Positions 36,082-44,380 of a stretch of 64,000 bases of DNA are shown in pieces. The position numbers and the translations under genes are program-made. How positions within the stretch are numbered: the stretch's first letter is position 1; the number at the start of each line of letters is the position of its first letter. The stretch is taken from the NCBI RefSeq assembly GCF_003385955.1, contig NZ_QRDW01000003.1, forward strand, positions 366,153 through 430,152. Reading direction: 5' to 3'. The notes below the pieces were generated by a model. It made no database searches, was not told the DNA's origin, and worked only from the letters and a program-made list of their open reading frames with translations. This stretch comes from Aestuariispira insulae (GTDB lineage Bacteria; Pseudomonadota; Alphaproteobacteria; UBA8366; Aestuariispiraceae).

Positions 36082-37833
36082 TCAGGAAACGGCACGGCTT
36101 TGCGGGAATAGAAGATCCACAAAACGTTCCGCTGTTGGCTGAGGTTCGTGATTGGCGAGGCCGGGTCGTTCATTAGCCTCTATGATGTGGTAACCGGGGC
36201 CGGTGATGGACGGGACCATAAGGTCAAGCCCGACCACCGGGATATCCAGGGCCTGTGCCGCTTTGACCGCGGCGGAGACCAAGGCCGGATGCAGGTGATC
36301 GGTCACATCATGGATCGTGCCGCCGGTATGCAGATTAGCAGTTTTACGGACGGATAGCTCGGTACCTTCGGGCAGGACATCCTGTAACTGATATCCCGCA
36401 GTTTCAACACAACGCTGTGTCTCCTCGTCGGCCGGGATCGTGCTTTCGCCGTCGGTGGCCGCGGCGCGGCGGCGGCTCTGTTTGGCGATCAGATCGGTAA
36501 TGTTATGAACGCCGTCGCCCTGGATGCGTGCGGGGCGCCGAACTGCACCTGCCACGACGCGGTTATCAATGACGATGATGCGCAAATCCTCGCCTTCAAC
36601 CATTTCTTCGACCAAAACCTTTTCGCAATATTGCCCGGCTTTGGTGATGGCGTCTTCCAGATCGACCGGGTCTCGGATATCGACAAAAATACCCCGGCCC
36701 TGTTCTCCGCGTGCGGGTTTTACAACCACCCGGCGATGTTCCTGCAGGAAGTGGCTGGCATTTTCCGGGTCGGTCACGGTGATTTGCGCCGGGGTTCGAA
36801 GTCCGGCGGCATTCAGCAGGCGGTGTGTGACGGCCTTATCGTCGCACCGGCTCATGGCCACTGCGCTTGTCAATTCAGACAGGGATTCCCGACAGGCAAT
36901 AGAACGTCCGCCCAGATTGAGTGTGAAAAGACCGCCCTCCGCATCATCCAGCGTGACCTGGATGCCGCGGCGGCGGGCTTCATCGACAATGATCCGCGCA
37001 TAGATGTTCAGCTGTTCTTCCGGGCTGGGGCCAATGAACAGCTTTTCATTGATCGGGTTTTTCTTCTTCAGGCAATAGACCGGTACCCGCTCGAAACCCA
37101 GCTTTTCATAAAGCGCGATCGCGTGGACATTGTCATGCATCACCGAGAGATCCATGAAAGCGCGGCCCTGGACGGCGAAGCGGGCGGCAAGCCCGCTGAC
37201 CAGCAATTCTCCTATGCCGGGTTGGCTTGCTTGCGGGTCGACCGCAAGTGACCAGAGGCTGGCACCGTTATCCGGATCGTTAAAGGCGGCCCGGTGATCG
37301 ATGCCGGTCACCACACCGACAATTTCACCGTTTTCCGTCGACTCTGCCACCAGGAAAATGAAGGTGGGGTCTATGGATTTTTCCGCGAAATAGCCAGGGC
37401 GAACCGGCACCATGTTGCGGGTGCGGTAAATCCGATTTACGGCATCTTCATCGGCGTCTGGATCCAACAGGCGCAGACGTACCATATCGTGGGGTGGCTC
37501 TTCCCGCATGTCGGGGGCCAGGGCCAGGCGGTAAGTGTGCGACGGGTCGAGGAACATTTCCTGCGGCGCGTGCGACATCACCACATGGGGGTCGCGGATG
37601 TAAAGCGCCACATCCCTTTTGCCGGTTTCTTCTGCCTGCAGGGCCGAGGCCAGCATTTCGGCTGTGGCAAATGTCTGGCCGAAGATAAGTCGGCCCCAGC
37701 CGCAATCGACCACACATTCCGCGCCGATGCTGTCGGGCAGATTCTGTTCGTCAATTTTCCCCCAATGGCGCAGCGATGCCATTTTTTCAAAATCAAAGGG
37801 GTCTTTTTCTGGTGTTTCCTGGGTCATAACCAT
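36082..37833 (-). CDS. ngg: N-acetylglutaminylglutamine synthetase (GNAT + ATP-grasp)
   Basis: About 583 residues. A GNAT acetyltransferase domain (~110-260, with VVTGIDHRAAF, GIGELLVSGLAARF and YEKLGFERVPVY) is followed by an ATP-grasp ligase (~290-560, with VVVKPARGEQGRGIFVDI and IIEANERPGLANHEPQP). With AsnO it makes the osmoprotectant N-acetylglutaminylglutamine amide (NAGGN). ATG 37833 or 37827 is likely, after AAGGA. Overlapping extra sequence in a longer frame is non-conserved. The asnO stop is 25 bases upstream. Confidence 0.93.
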   Translation of the reverse strand: MVMTQETPEKDPFDFEKMASLRHWGKIDEQNLPDSIGAECVVDCGWGRLIFGQTFATAEMLASALQAEETGKRDVALYIRDPHVVMSHAPQEMFLDPSHTYRLALAPDMREEPPHDMVRLRLLDPDADEDAVNRIYRTRNMVPVRPGYFAEKSIDPTFIFLVAESTENGEIVGVVTGIDHRAAFNDPDNGASLWSLAVDPQASQPGIGELLVSGLAARFAVQGRAFMDLSVMHDNVHAIALYEKLGFERVPVYCLKKKNPINEKLFIGPSPEEQLNIYARIIVDEARRRGIQVTLDDAEGGLFTLNLGGRSIACRESLSELTSAVAMSRCDDKAVTHRLLNAAGLRTPAQITVTDPENASHFLQEHRRVVVKPARGEQGRGIFVDIRDPVDLEDAITKAGQYCEKVLVEEMVEGEDLRIIVIDNRVVAGAVRRPARIQGDGVHNITDLIAKQSRRRAAATDGESTIPADEETQRCVETAGYQLQDVLPEGTELSVRKTANLHTGGTIHDVTDHLHPALVSAAVKAAQALDIPVVGLDLMVPSITGPGYHIIEANERPGLANHEPQPTAERFVDLLFPQSRAVS

Positions 37834-37858
37834 TTTCCATATCCTTCCCGATGTCGGT

Positions 37859-39634
37859 TCAGGCGGCGTGGGTTTGAAGCCAGCATTCCAGCAGGGCGAC
37901 CTGCCACAATTTCGACCCTCTGAGTGGCGTGATATGGTCCTTCGGGGATTGCAGCAGGCGGTCGACGTAGGCTTGGTTGAAAATCCCTCGTTCACGGGCC
38001 TGGTTGGAATTCACCGCGTCGCGGACATAATCCAGATAGGACCCTTCCAGATATTTCAGCGCCGGCACGGGGAAATACCCTTTGGGCCGGTCGATCACCT
38101 CATGGGGGATCACTTTGCGTGCGGCTTCCTTGAGGATGTATTTACCATCCCCTTTGATCTTCAAATCACTCGGGATGCGCGCGGCCAGTTCAACCACTTC
38201 ATGATCCAGGAAGGGAACGCGCGCCTCCAGGCCCCAGGCCATGGTCATATTGTCAACGCGCTTTACCGGGTCATCAACCAGCATCACCGTTGTGTCCAGT
38301 CGCAGGGCCTTGGCGACGGGGTCATCGGCGCCCTGGTCGGCAAACCGGCTGGCAACAAAATCGGATGCCTGGTCGCCGCAATGGAATTTTTCGCTGATCG
38401 CGTCACAATATTCCGCGTAATCCCGGTCCATGAAGGCTTTGCAATAATCGTTGGCGGGGTGCTGGCTGTTGACCAGCGGCGGATACCAGTGATAACCGCC
38501 GAAAACTTCATCGGCCCCCTGGCCGCTTTGCACCACCTTGATTTCCTTAGAGATCACTTCGGACAGAAGGTAAAAGGCGATATTGTCATGGCTGACCATC
38601 GGCTCGGACTGGGCCTCGAACACTTCCGGCAGCCGGTCAAGCAGATTGCGGGAATCGACAAAGATTTTATGGTGTTTGGTACCGAAATGCTTGGCCACCA
38701 AATCGGAGTAGTAAAACTCGTTGCCGTCCTCGCCATTCACATCTTCAAAGCCGATGGAAAAGGTATTCAGCCCCTTCTGGCCCTGTTCTGCCAGCAGGCC
38801 GGTGATCAGGCTGGAATCCAGCCCGCCCGACAGCAGGACTCCGACCGGCACATCGCCGGTCAGGCGCCGGCTTACTGAACGGCGCAGAACGCTCAGCAAC
38901 TGATCTTCCCATTCGTCCTGAAGCTGTGGCTTTGCGATGCCATCGCCGTTGAAATCTGTTTGCCAATAGAGTGTGTCTGTCCGGAAGCCGTCAGCATCGA
39001 ATTCGGCGACGGTGGCTGGCGGCAGTTTTTTTACGCCATTCAGTATCGTGTGGGGGGCCGGGACGACCGCATGGAAGGACATATAATAATTCAGGCCCAC
39101 CGGATCGATGCTGGTATCAATGCCGCCTGCGGCCAAAAGCGCAGGCAGGGAGGAGGCAAAGGCCAACCGTTCAGGCGTGTGCGAGATATAGAGCGGCTTG
39201 ATGCCGAGCCTGTCACGGGCCAGCATCACCTTGCCACTGTCGCGCTCAGTGACGGCAAAGGCGAACATGCCGTTGAAATGCTGGACACAATCGCGGCCCC
39301 AGGCGTGATAAGCCTTGGCGATTACTTCCGTGTCGCCGGTGGAGAAGAAGCGATAGCCCATCCCCTCCAACTGCTGGCGCAATTCCGCATGATTATAGAT
39401 GCAGCCGTTGAACACAACGCTTAAGCCAAGTTCCGGATCAATCATCGGCTGCTGGGCCCGATCACTCAGATCGACAATCTTCAGGCGGCGGTGACCCAGC
39501 CCGATACGCCCTTGAACCGATATGCCGTTGCCATCGGGCCCCCGCCGGGCCAGCCGCCGGGTCATTTCCGCGAGCTGGGCGTGATTAGGATCGTTAGAGG
39601 TCGAAAAGGATATGATACCGGCAATGCCGCACAT
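37859..39634 (-). CDS. asnO: N-acetylglutaminylglutamine amidotransferase, AsnB-like
   Basis: 591 residues. The N-terminal class II glutamine amidotransferase begins MCGIAGI, with Cys2 as nucleophile, and has RRGPDGNGI. The C-terminal synthetase half has the PP-loop LLSGGLDSSL and QGADEVFGGYHW. It amidates the dipeptide in NAGGN synthesis. AAGGAG precedes the ATG. The pairing with the downstream GNAT-ATP-grasp gene, and a nearby M42 peptidase, distinguishes it from ordinary asparagine synthetase. Confidence 0.93.
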   Translation of the reverse strand: MCGIAGIISFSTSNDPNHAQLAEMTRRLARRGPDGNGISVQGRIGLGHRRLKIVDLSDRAQQPMIDPELGLSVVFNGCIYNHAELRQQLEGMGYRFFSTGDTEVIAKAYHAWGRDCVQHFNGMFAFAVTERDSGKVMLARDRLGIKPLYISHTPERLAFASSLPALLAAGGIDTSIDPVGLNYYMSFHAVVPAPHTILNGVKKLPPATVAEFDADGFRTDTLYWQTDFNGDGIAKPQLQDEWEDQLLSVLRRSVSRRLTGDVPVGVLLSGGLDSSLITGLLAEQGQKGLNTFSIGFEDVNGEDGNEFYYSDLVAKHFGTKHHKIFVDSRNLLDRLPEVFEAQSEPMVSHDNIAFYLLSEVISKEIKVVQSGQGADEVFGGYHWYPPLVNSQHPANDYCKAFMDRDYAEYCDAISEKFHCGDQASDFVASRFADQGADDPVAKALRLDTTVMLVDDPVKRVDNMTMAWGLEARVPFLDHEVVELAARIPSDLKIKGDGKYILKEAARKVIPHEVIDRPKGYFPVPALKYLEGSYLDYVRDAVNSNQARERGIFNQAYVDRLLQSPKDHITPLRGSKLWQVALLECWLQTHAA

Positions 39635-39966
39635 GTCTAAGGGCTCTCCTTGCAGAGCTGTGATGAATAGGATCGGTGATTGACATCAGCAGACGAACGA
39701 TCAGGCGCATCCGCACCGGACTCAGGCCTTGGGGAGGCTTGCTTCCAAAAGATGGAACCGAAAAGTCCCCCCGCCGAAAACATTTTGCTTTCGAAGATAA
39801 ATACCATTAGTTGGCTGATAATATGTGCCTGGGCGCCGTTGATGTTTCGGCGTAAACTTACAGGTCGAAAGTTTTGATGTCAAATCGATGACTAATAAAA
39901 ACTACCGTGGAAGGATTCCCTTGAAGGCGGTAGGGCTTGAGATGGCAAAAAAGGGATAATCAGGGT
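39635..39966. promoter_or_regulatory. Divergent spacer between asnO and marR
   Basis: 332 bases. The marR half is AT-rich. A 65-codon frame at 39680-39877 has no ribosome site and a weak composition, so it is not called. Promoters for asnO and marR should lie here, but no reliable boxes or palindromes were found. Confidence 0.5.
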
Positions 39967-40485
39967 ATGGCACTGAGTTACTGGCAGGAAGTTCTTGTTA
40001 ATCTTAGGAAAATTATCAGGGCAACAGATCTGCATTCCAAAAGACTGACCAAGGAATGCGGTTTGACGATCCCACAAATCATGGTGTTACGTGCAATTGA
40101 AGAACTTGGGAATGTTACAGTTCGAAGAATTTCGGATGAAGTTTCCTTGAGCCAGGCCACGGTTACGACCATTCTAAACCGGCTGGAACAGCGGGCTCTG
40201 ATCGGCCGGGTGCGTAGTGAATCGGACAAGCGCGTGGTGCATGCGAAACTTACCGATGCCGGTCGGTCGATCCTTCAGGAAGCCCCGCCGTTACTCCATG
40301 AAACCTTCATCGAGCGCTTCGATGCCCTGGAAGATTGGGAAAAGACCCAGACCCTGGCGGTGTTACAGCGGGTGGCATTCATGATGGACGCGGAAAACCT
40401 GGATGCGGCTCCGTTGCTGGATGTGCCCGCGGTCTCGGGCACGGGTATCGCTGAAGAGGGAGAGGAAGCGGTTTTGAACCCATAA
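39967..40485 (+). CDS. MarR-family regulator in the NAGGN locus
   Basis: 172 residues from ATG 39967. The winged HTH (NVTVRRISDEVSLSQATVTTILNRLEQRALI) and wing (RSESDKRVVHAKLTDAG) are clear. A C-terminal extension of ~30 residues (PLLDVPAVSGTGIAEEGEE) goes beyond the usual MarR end. It lies between asnO and the M42 peptidase genes, and MarR genes are recurrent neighbours of NAGGN loci, so osmotic control of the locus is plausible though not shown. Confidence 0.9.
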   Translation: MALSYWQEVLVNLRKIIRATDLHSKRLTKECGLTIPQIMVLRAIEELGNVTVRRISDEVSLSQATVTTILNRLEQRALIGRVRSESDKRVVHAKLTDAGRSILQEAPPLLHETFIERFDALEDWEKTQTLAVLQRVAFMMDAENLDAAPLLDVPAVSGTGIAEEGEEAVLNP

Positions 40486-40560
40486 AATCATTGAATGTGA
40501 TAAGGCACGCTTGTTAGGGTCTGCCCGACGCCATGGAAACCAAACAGCAAGAGAGGTCCC

Positions 40561-41049
40561 ATGACATCGTTGGAGATGAAAAACGGCCACGCGCAATCCA
40601 AGCAGGAATATGTCTGCTTTACAGTGGATCAGCAGCTGATGGGGCTCCCTATCAGGCAGGTAGAAGACATTTTTATCGCTGATCACCCGACATGGGTGCC
40701 GCGTGCGCGCCCTGACGTGATGGGTGTGGTAAGTCTGCGCGGCCAAATCGTGACGGTGATTGACCTGGCCACCCGTTTGGCGATGAAGGCGGACGAACAG
40801 GATAACGATCCTGACCAGGATCATCAGAATATCATTTTGGTGACACATCAAAATGAAACGTTCGGGTTGCGTGTCGACGAGATTGATGGGGTCCGCTACG
40901 CTGCCAAGAACTCTTTGGAAAAAATTCCGGATACCATGGGGCTGGGATGGGAGAAATACGCCAAAGGGGTGCATCAGCTGGATGGAGAGCTGTTGGTGAT
41001 TCTGAAAGTTGAACCGCTAATCGCCGATGGTGGCCAGGAAAAAGCCTGA
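40561..41049 (+). CDS. CheW-like chemotaxis adaptor
   Basis: 162 residues, a single CheW domain: YVCFTVDQQLMGLPIRQVEDIF, MGVVSLRGQIVTVIDLATRL and QLDGELLVILKVEPL are the three canonical blocks. AGAGAGG precedes the ATG. It is an orphan adaptor with no cheA, cheR or receptor gene nearby, although the hybrid kinase block begins 1.5 kb to the right. It might couple a receptor to a kinase encoded elsewhere. Confidence 0.92.
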   Translation: MTSLEMKNGHAQSKQEYVCFTVDQQLMGLPIRQVEDIFIADHPTWVPRARPDVMGVVSLRGQIVTVIDLATRLAMKADEQDNDPDQDHQNIILVTHQNETFGLRVDEIDGVRYAAKNSLEKIPDTMGLGWEKYAKGVHQLDGELLVILKVEPLIADGGQEKA

Positions 41050-41119
41050 CGTTGTGAAGTGATAATTTCACAGATCGTCAGGCCAATCCCTCAGAAATAG
41101 CCAGCGAGGCGTTTCTTGA

Positions 41120-42250
41120 TCACGGGTCCTCAGCCGATGGGTTATTCTCGCTCGGGAAATCGCTTAGCGGGCCAAGGGCTTCTTTATCCCGCCGGAACAG
41201 GGCCGGGCTGAGCATGTAGTGATACAGCAGTTGGGCAAGGGATATGAGTGAATCCATATGGACGCGTTCATGTCCGTGTGATGCGTCCAGTCCAAAACAG
41301 ACCAGCGCGGTTCGGATGTCATTGCCGGCCTCCAGTGCAGCGGCGGCATCGGACCGGTAATAGTTGAACACATCCCGGCTGTGATCGATCTCATTTTCCT
41401 GGCACAGGCCGATCAGATGCCGGGTGAGGTGCCAGTCGAACGGGCCTGACATATCCATCATGGAGAGAGTGACGCCATATTCCGCGGTATTCTGTTCCGG
41501 TGCGAAGGTTCCATTGTCGACTGAGACCAGTTCCGCGACATCCCCATGAAGGATGTGGGAGGCTCCGGCCCCGACTTCTTCGGTGATGGTGAACAGGATA
41601 TGGCAGTCAAGCGGCAGCTCCTTGCCGCTGGCCAGCAACGCCTTTGTTGCGGCCAGTATGGCGGCGGCACCGGCTTTGTCATCCAGATGACGCGCCGAGA
41701 CGAAGCCCGTTTCGGTGAATTCCGGCCTGGAATCGACAGAGATATGGTCCCCGACATTCACGCCGAGTGCTCGCGTTTCCTCGGCGCTGGATGTGCGTTC
41801 GTCCAGGCGTAATTCCACGCCGTCCCAACGGGTCGGCTGGCTGTCCACTTCTTTGTTATAAACATGACCGGATGCTTTGAGTGGCAGGATGGTGCCCCGT
41901 AAAACCCGGCCATCGTCGCAATGAACGGTGCAGCGCGCGCCCTCGGCAAAACGTGAGGACCAATGACCGATCGGCACAATGCGCAATCGGCCGTTTGGGC
42001 GGATCCATTTGACCATCGCCCCCAAAGTGTCGAGATGGGCAACGATCGCACGGTCCGGCGAATTTTGTCGTCCGGATAGATTGCCACGGATAGCGCCGCG
42101 CCGGGTCAATTCATACTCAATGCCCAATTCTTCCAATTCGTGACAGACTCGTGTCGTGATGGCATCTGTCATGCCGGATGGGCTCGGAATTGTCAGTAAT
42201 TCCTCCAGAATGGTGCCCAGATATTTCCGATCGATCGGTGAGTCCTGCAT
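41120..42250 (-). CDS. NAGGN-system peptidase of the M42 family
   Basis: 376 residues from ATG 42250 with a strong AAAGGAGG. The dinuclear metal ligands of M42/M28 are visible: AHLDTLG, RHLDDKAGAAAIL, TITEEVGAGAS (catalytic Glu pair), SVDNG, and the late His in SHGHERVH. This third gene of the NAGGN trio probably hydrolyses the osmolyte or its precursors for turnover. It is separated from asnO-ngg here by the marR and cheW genes. Confidence 0.9.
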   Translation of the reverse strand: MQDSPIDRKYLGTILEELLTIPSPSGMTDAITTRVCHELEELGIEYELTRRGAIRGNLSGRQNSPDRAIVAHLDTLGAMVKWIRPNGRLRIVPIGHWSSRFAEGARCTVHCDDGRVLRGTILPLKASGHVYNKEVDSQPTRWDGVELRLDERTSSAEETRALGVNVGDHISVDSRPEFTETGFVSARHLDDKAGAAAILAATKALLASGKELPLDCHILFTITEEVGAGASHILHGDVAELVSVDNGTFAPEQNTAEYGVTLSMMDMSGPFDWHLTRHLIGLCQENEIDHSRDVFNYYRSDAAAALEAGNDIRTALVCFGLDASHGHERVHMDSLISLAQLLYHYMLSPALFRRDKEALGPLSDFPSENNPSAEDP

Positions 42251-42598
42251 GCATTCCTCCTTTGATCTTGCCCTCATACACTGTGTGTTCAGACCGCCTG
42301 TTGCAACCCGTGCAGTTGATATTTTTTTTGATAATGGGTTGTGATGTTGTGGTTTTTCTGGCGTCTCGCTGCAACGTTCTTTGAGAAATCGGGACTGTCG
42401 GCGACCTTAAGGGTTCTTTTACAAAACTCGGGTATGAATCAACCGTGGGCATATAAAGTTTTTTCGACTTTTTTGCGGAATGGCGTGAGGTTCAAAGAGG
42501 CATTCCCCTGGGGAAGGGATTAGGGATCGGGTTGGCTGCAGCGTGCATTCATGGACAACTCAAGATCTGGAGCGGTGTCTTCGCCGCTAAGGAGAGCC
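42251..42598. promoter_or_regulatory. Spacer between the peptidase and response-regulator genes
   Basis: 348 bases holding two divergent start sites. A poly-T stretch (ATTTTTTTT at 42321-42329) and several AT-rich blocks are present; small frames inside lack ribosome sites. A TTGATA and a GATAAT here are only eight bases apart, so they are not a promoter. Confidence 0.45.
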
Positions 42599-44353
42599 AT
42601 GCCAAATGCATCATTGAATAGTGTCATTGAGGAAGATCGGGACAATCGGATCCTTGTGGTGGATGACGAGGAGATGATCCGGGATATGCTGGCGGCTATT
42701 CTGGAATCCGAAGGCTATGTAGTCTTTTGCGCCCAAAACGGCGAACAAGCCCTGCATTTGATCCAATCAGAACATCCCAGTCTGGTGATTTGTGATGTGC
42801 GTATGCCAAAGATGGATGGCACGGCCTTTGTGCAGCAATTGCGCGAAAATCATCCGGATCTCTCTTATATCCCTGTTATCTTTCTGTCTGGCGGCACCGA
42901 TGAGAATGCCATCAGTAGCGGGTTGAAGAACGGTGCGGATGACTATTTGACCAAACCGGTGGATGCCAGTCATCTATTGATTAAGGTCGAAGCCATCCTG
43001 CGCCAGATCACCCGGATGAAACGCAAGAAACGCGTTGATGAGGTCAAGCTCTATAAAGCGTTGGTGGTCAAGGGAAAGGCGGCCTCTGAACAGGCGGTTT
43101 CGCTCTCGGCTGCGGGGGAAATGGATCCTGACAAACTCGCACCGGCCTTTCGTGAAAAACTCTCTGAAATGTGTCAATCAGAAGGGAAAGAAAGCTGTAG
43201 TGCAGTCCAGCTGTTTTCGCTCAGCGAATATGAAGACATCTTTGGTGAGGAATGGGAAAAATATGCCAAGAAAGCGATGGCGATCGCGGAACAGACAATC
43301 CGCCATCACTTGCGGGCCGGTGATGAATATAGTCCCAATGGTGAAAATGGCTTTCTGTTGTTGTTTCCCAAACTGGATGAACAAGCCTGCAAAGCGCGGA
43401 TCGATATGATTGCTGACGAGATTCGGGTCAATCTTCTGGGCGAAGAAGCCCGGGTCTATCGGTCAATGTCGTTGGATGCCACCACCGTTGCCCTGGAGGA
43501 TTTTTGTGATTCCCAAGGCAATATGACGGCGGAATCGCTCAACCGAGCCTTTGGTGGACGCATGGGCCATGCCGTGCGTGAGCGCGCGCCAGACCCGTCT
43601 CTTAGCATTACCGAACGGGTCCTTTCCCAAATTGAGGTGCGTTTTCAACCGGTTTGGGAGGCGACCAGCCAAAAAGTTTTTGCCTATGAATGCCTGCCCT
43701 ATCGCCGGACGGTTTATGGCGTATTCACCGGCGCAGAGGTTCTTCACGGCGGTGAAGGGGATCCTTTGACCGTTGAATTGGACATTCACATGGCCAAGGC
43801 GGCTGCCAAGGCGATTGAAGGAACCAGTGAAGGCGAATATGGCGCACAGGTCTTTCTGCCCTTGCATTTTACAACCCTATTCGGCGCCGGCCGGGAGTGC
43901 CTGGAGGAAATACTGGGGCCTGTCAAAGGGCGGTCCCGAGAGTTATTGTATTTTGAAGTTATCAGTGTTCCCAGCGCGACCAGCCCGGTCCGGGTATGGG
44001 ACGCCATGCGCTTCCTGAAAGAGTTTTCCAAGAGCATCTCAGTGGAATTGCCTGTCCTGGACCGGAATGTGCCGGTATTTTCATCGGCCGGTGCCATGGC
44101 GTTGAAACTCTCTCTCAAGGGCTTGTCCAACCAGGCGGAAATGGGACAGTTCACCGCTGACCTGAAACGGCATGTGGACGAGATCGGGAAGCAAAAGATG
44201 CTCACTTTCCTGAGCGAGGTGGATACCATCAACAGTTTCAAAGCATCTCTGGCGGCGGGCAGCGGCTATGTCAGCGGGCGGGTTGTTGGGCCGATCTCAG
44301 AGCGAGCCCGGCAGAGTTTTTCCCTGCCGGAGAAAAAAATACTATTTGGATAA
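42599..44353 (+). CDS. Response regulator with degenerate GGDEF and EAL-like domains
   Basis: 584 residues from ATG 42599 (AAGGAGAG). REC domain residues ~15-135: acidic VVDDEE, phospho-Asp in VICDVRMPKMDG, Lys in DDYLTKPV. The next region looks like a GGDEF fold in which the signature is replaced by NGENGFLLLFP. It is followed by an EAL-like region where EALLR is ECLPYR. The catalytic residues are lost, so it is likely a binding or scaffolding protein rather than an enzyme. It is paralogous to the convergent gene at 44372-46114; both end in KKILFG or RKILFG. Confidence 0.83.
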   Translation: MPNASLNSVIEEDRDNRILVVDDEEMIRDMLAAILESEGYVVFCAQNGEQALHLIQSEHPSLVICDVRMPKMDGTAFVQQLRENHPDLSYIPVIFLSGGTDENAISSGLKNGADDYLTKPVDASHLLIKVEAILRQITRMKRKKRVDEVKLYKALVVKGKAASEQAVSLSAAGEMDPDKLAPAFREKLSEMCQSEGKESCSAVQLFSLSEYEDIFGEEWEKYAKKAMAIAEQTIRHHLRAGDEYSPNGENGFLLLFPKLDEQACKARIDMIADEIRVNLLGEEARVYRSMSLDATTVALEDFCDSQGNMTAESLNRAFGGRMGHAVRERAPDPSLSITERVLSQIEVRFQPVWEATSQKVFAYECLPYRRTVYGVFTGAEVLHGGEGDPLTVELDIHMAKAAAKAIEGTSEGEYGAQVFLPLHFTTLFGAGRECLEEILGPVKGRSRELLYFEVISVPSATSPVRVWDAMRFLKEFSKSISVELPVLDRNVPVFSSAGAMALKLSLKGLSNQAEMGQFTADLKRHVDEIGKQKMLTFLSEVDTINSFKASLAAGSGYVSGRVVGPISERARQSFSLPEKKILFG

Positions 44354-44380
44354 CGGTTCCCTGAAAGGCGGTTATCCAAA
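44345..44380. terminator. Inverted repeat shared by two convergent stop codons
   Basis: TTTGGATAAC (44345-44354) pairs with GTTATCCAAA (44371-44380) across a 16-base loop. The arms include both stop codons because both proteins end ...LFG-stop. It may terminate both transcripts. Confidence 0.65.

Noticed and set aside
36790..36830. GGTTCGAAG as a possible tRNA T-arm
   Set aside because: Lies inside the ngg coding frame with no acceptor or anticodon stem around it; no tRNA was found in the window.
39680..39877. 65-codon frame in the asnO-marR spacer
   Set aside because: No ribosome site, no signal or domain, and position in a promoter spacer; not called as a gene.
42316..42335. TTGATA and GATAAT as a promoter
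   Set aside because: Only eight bases separate them, too few for a sigma-70 spacer.
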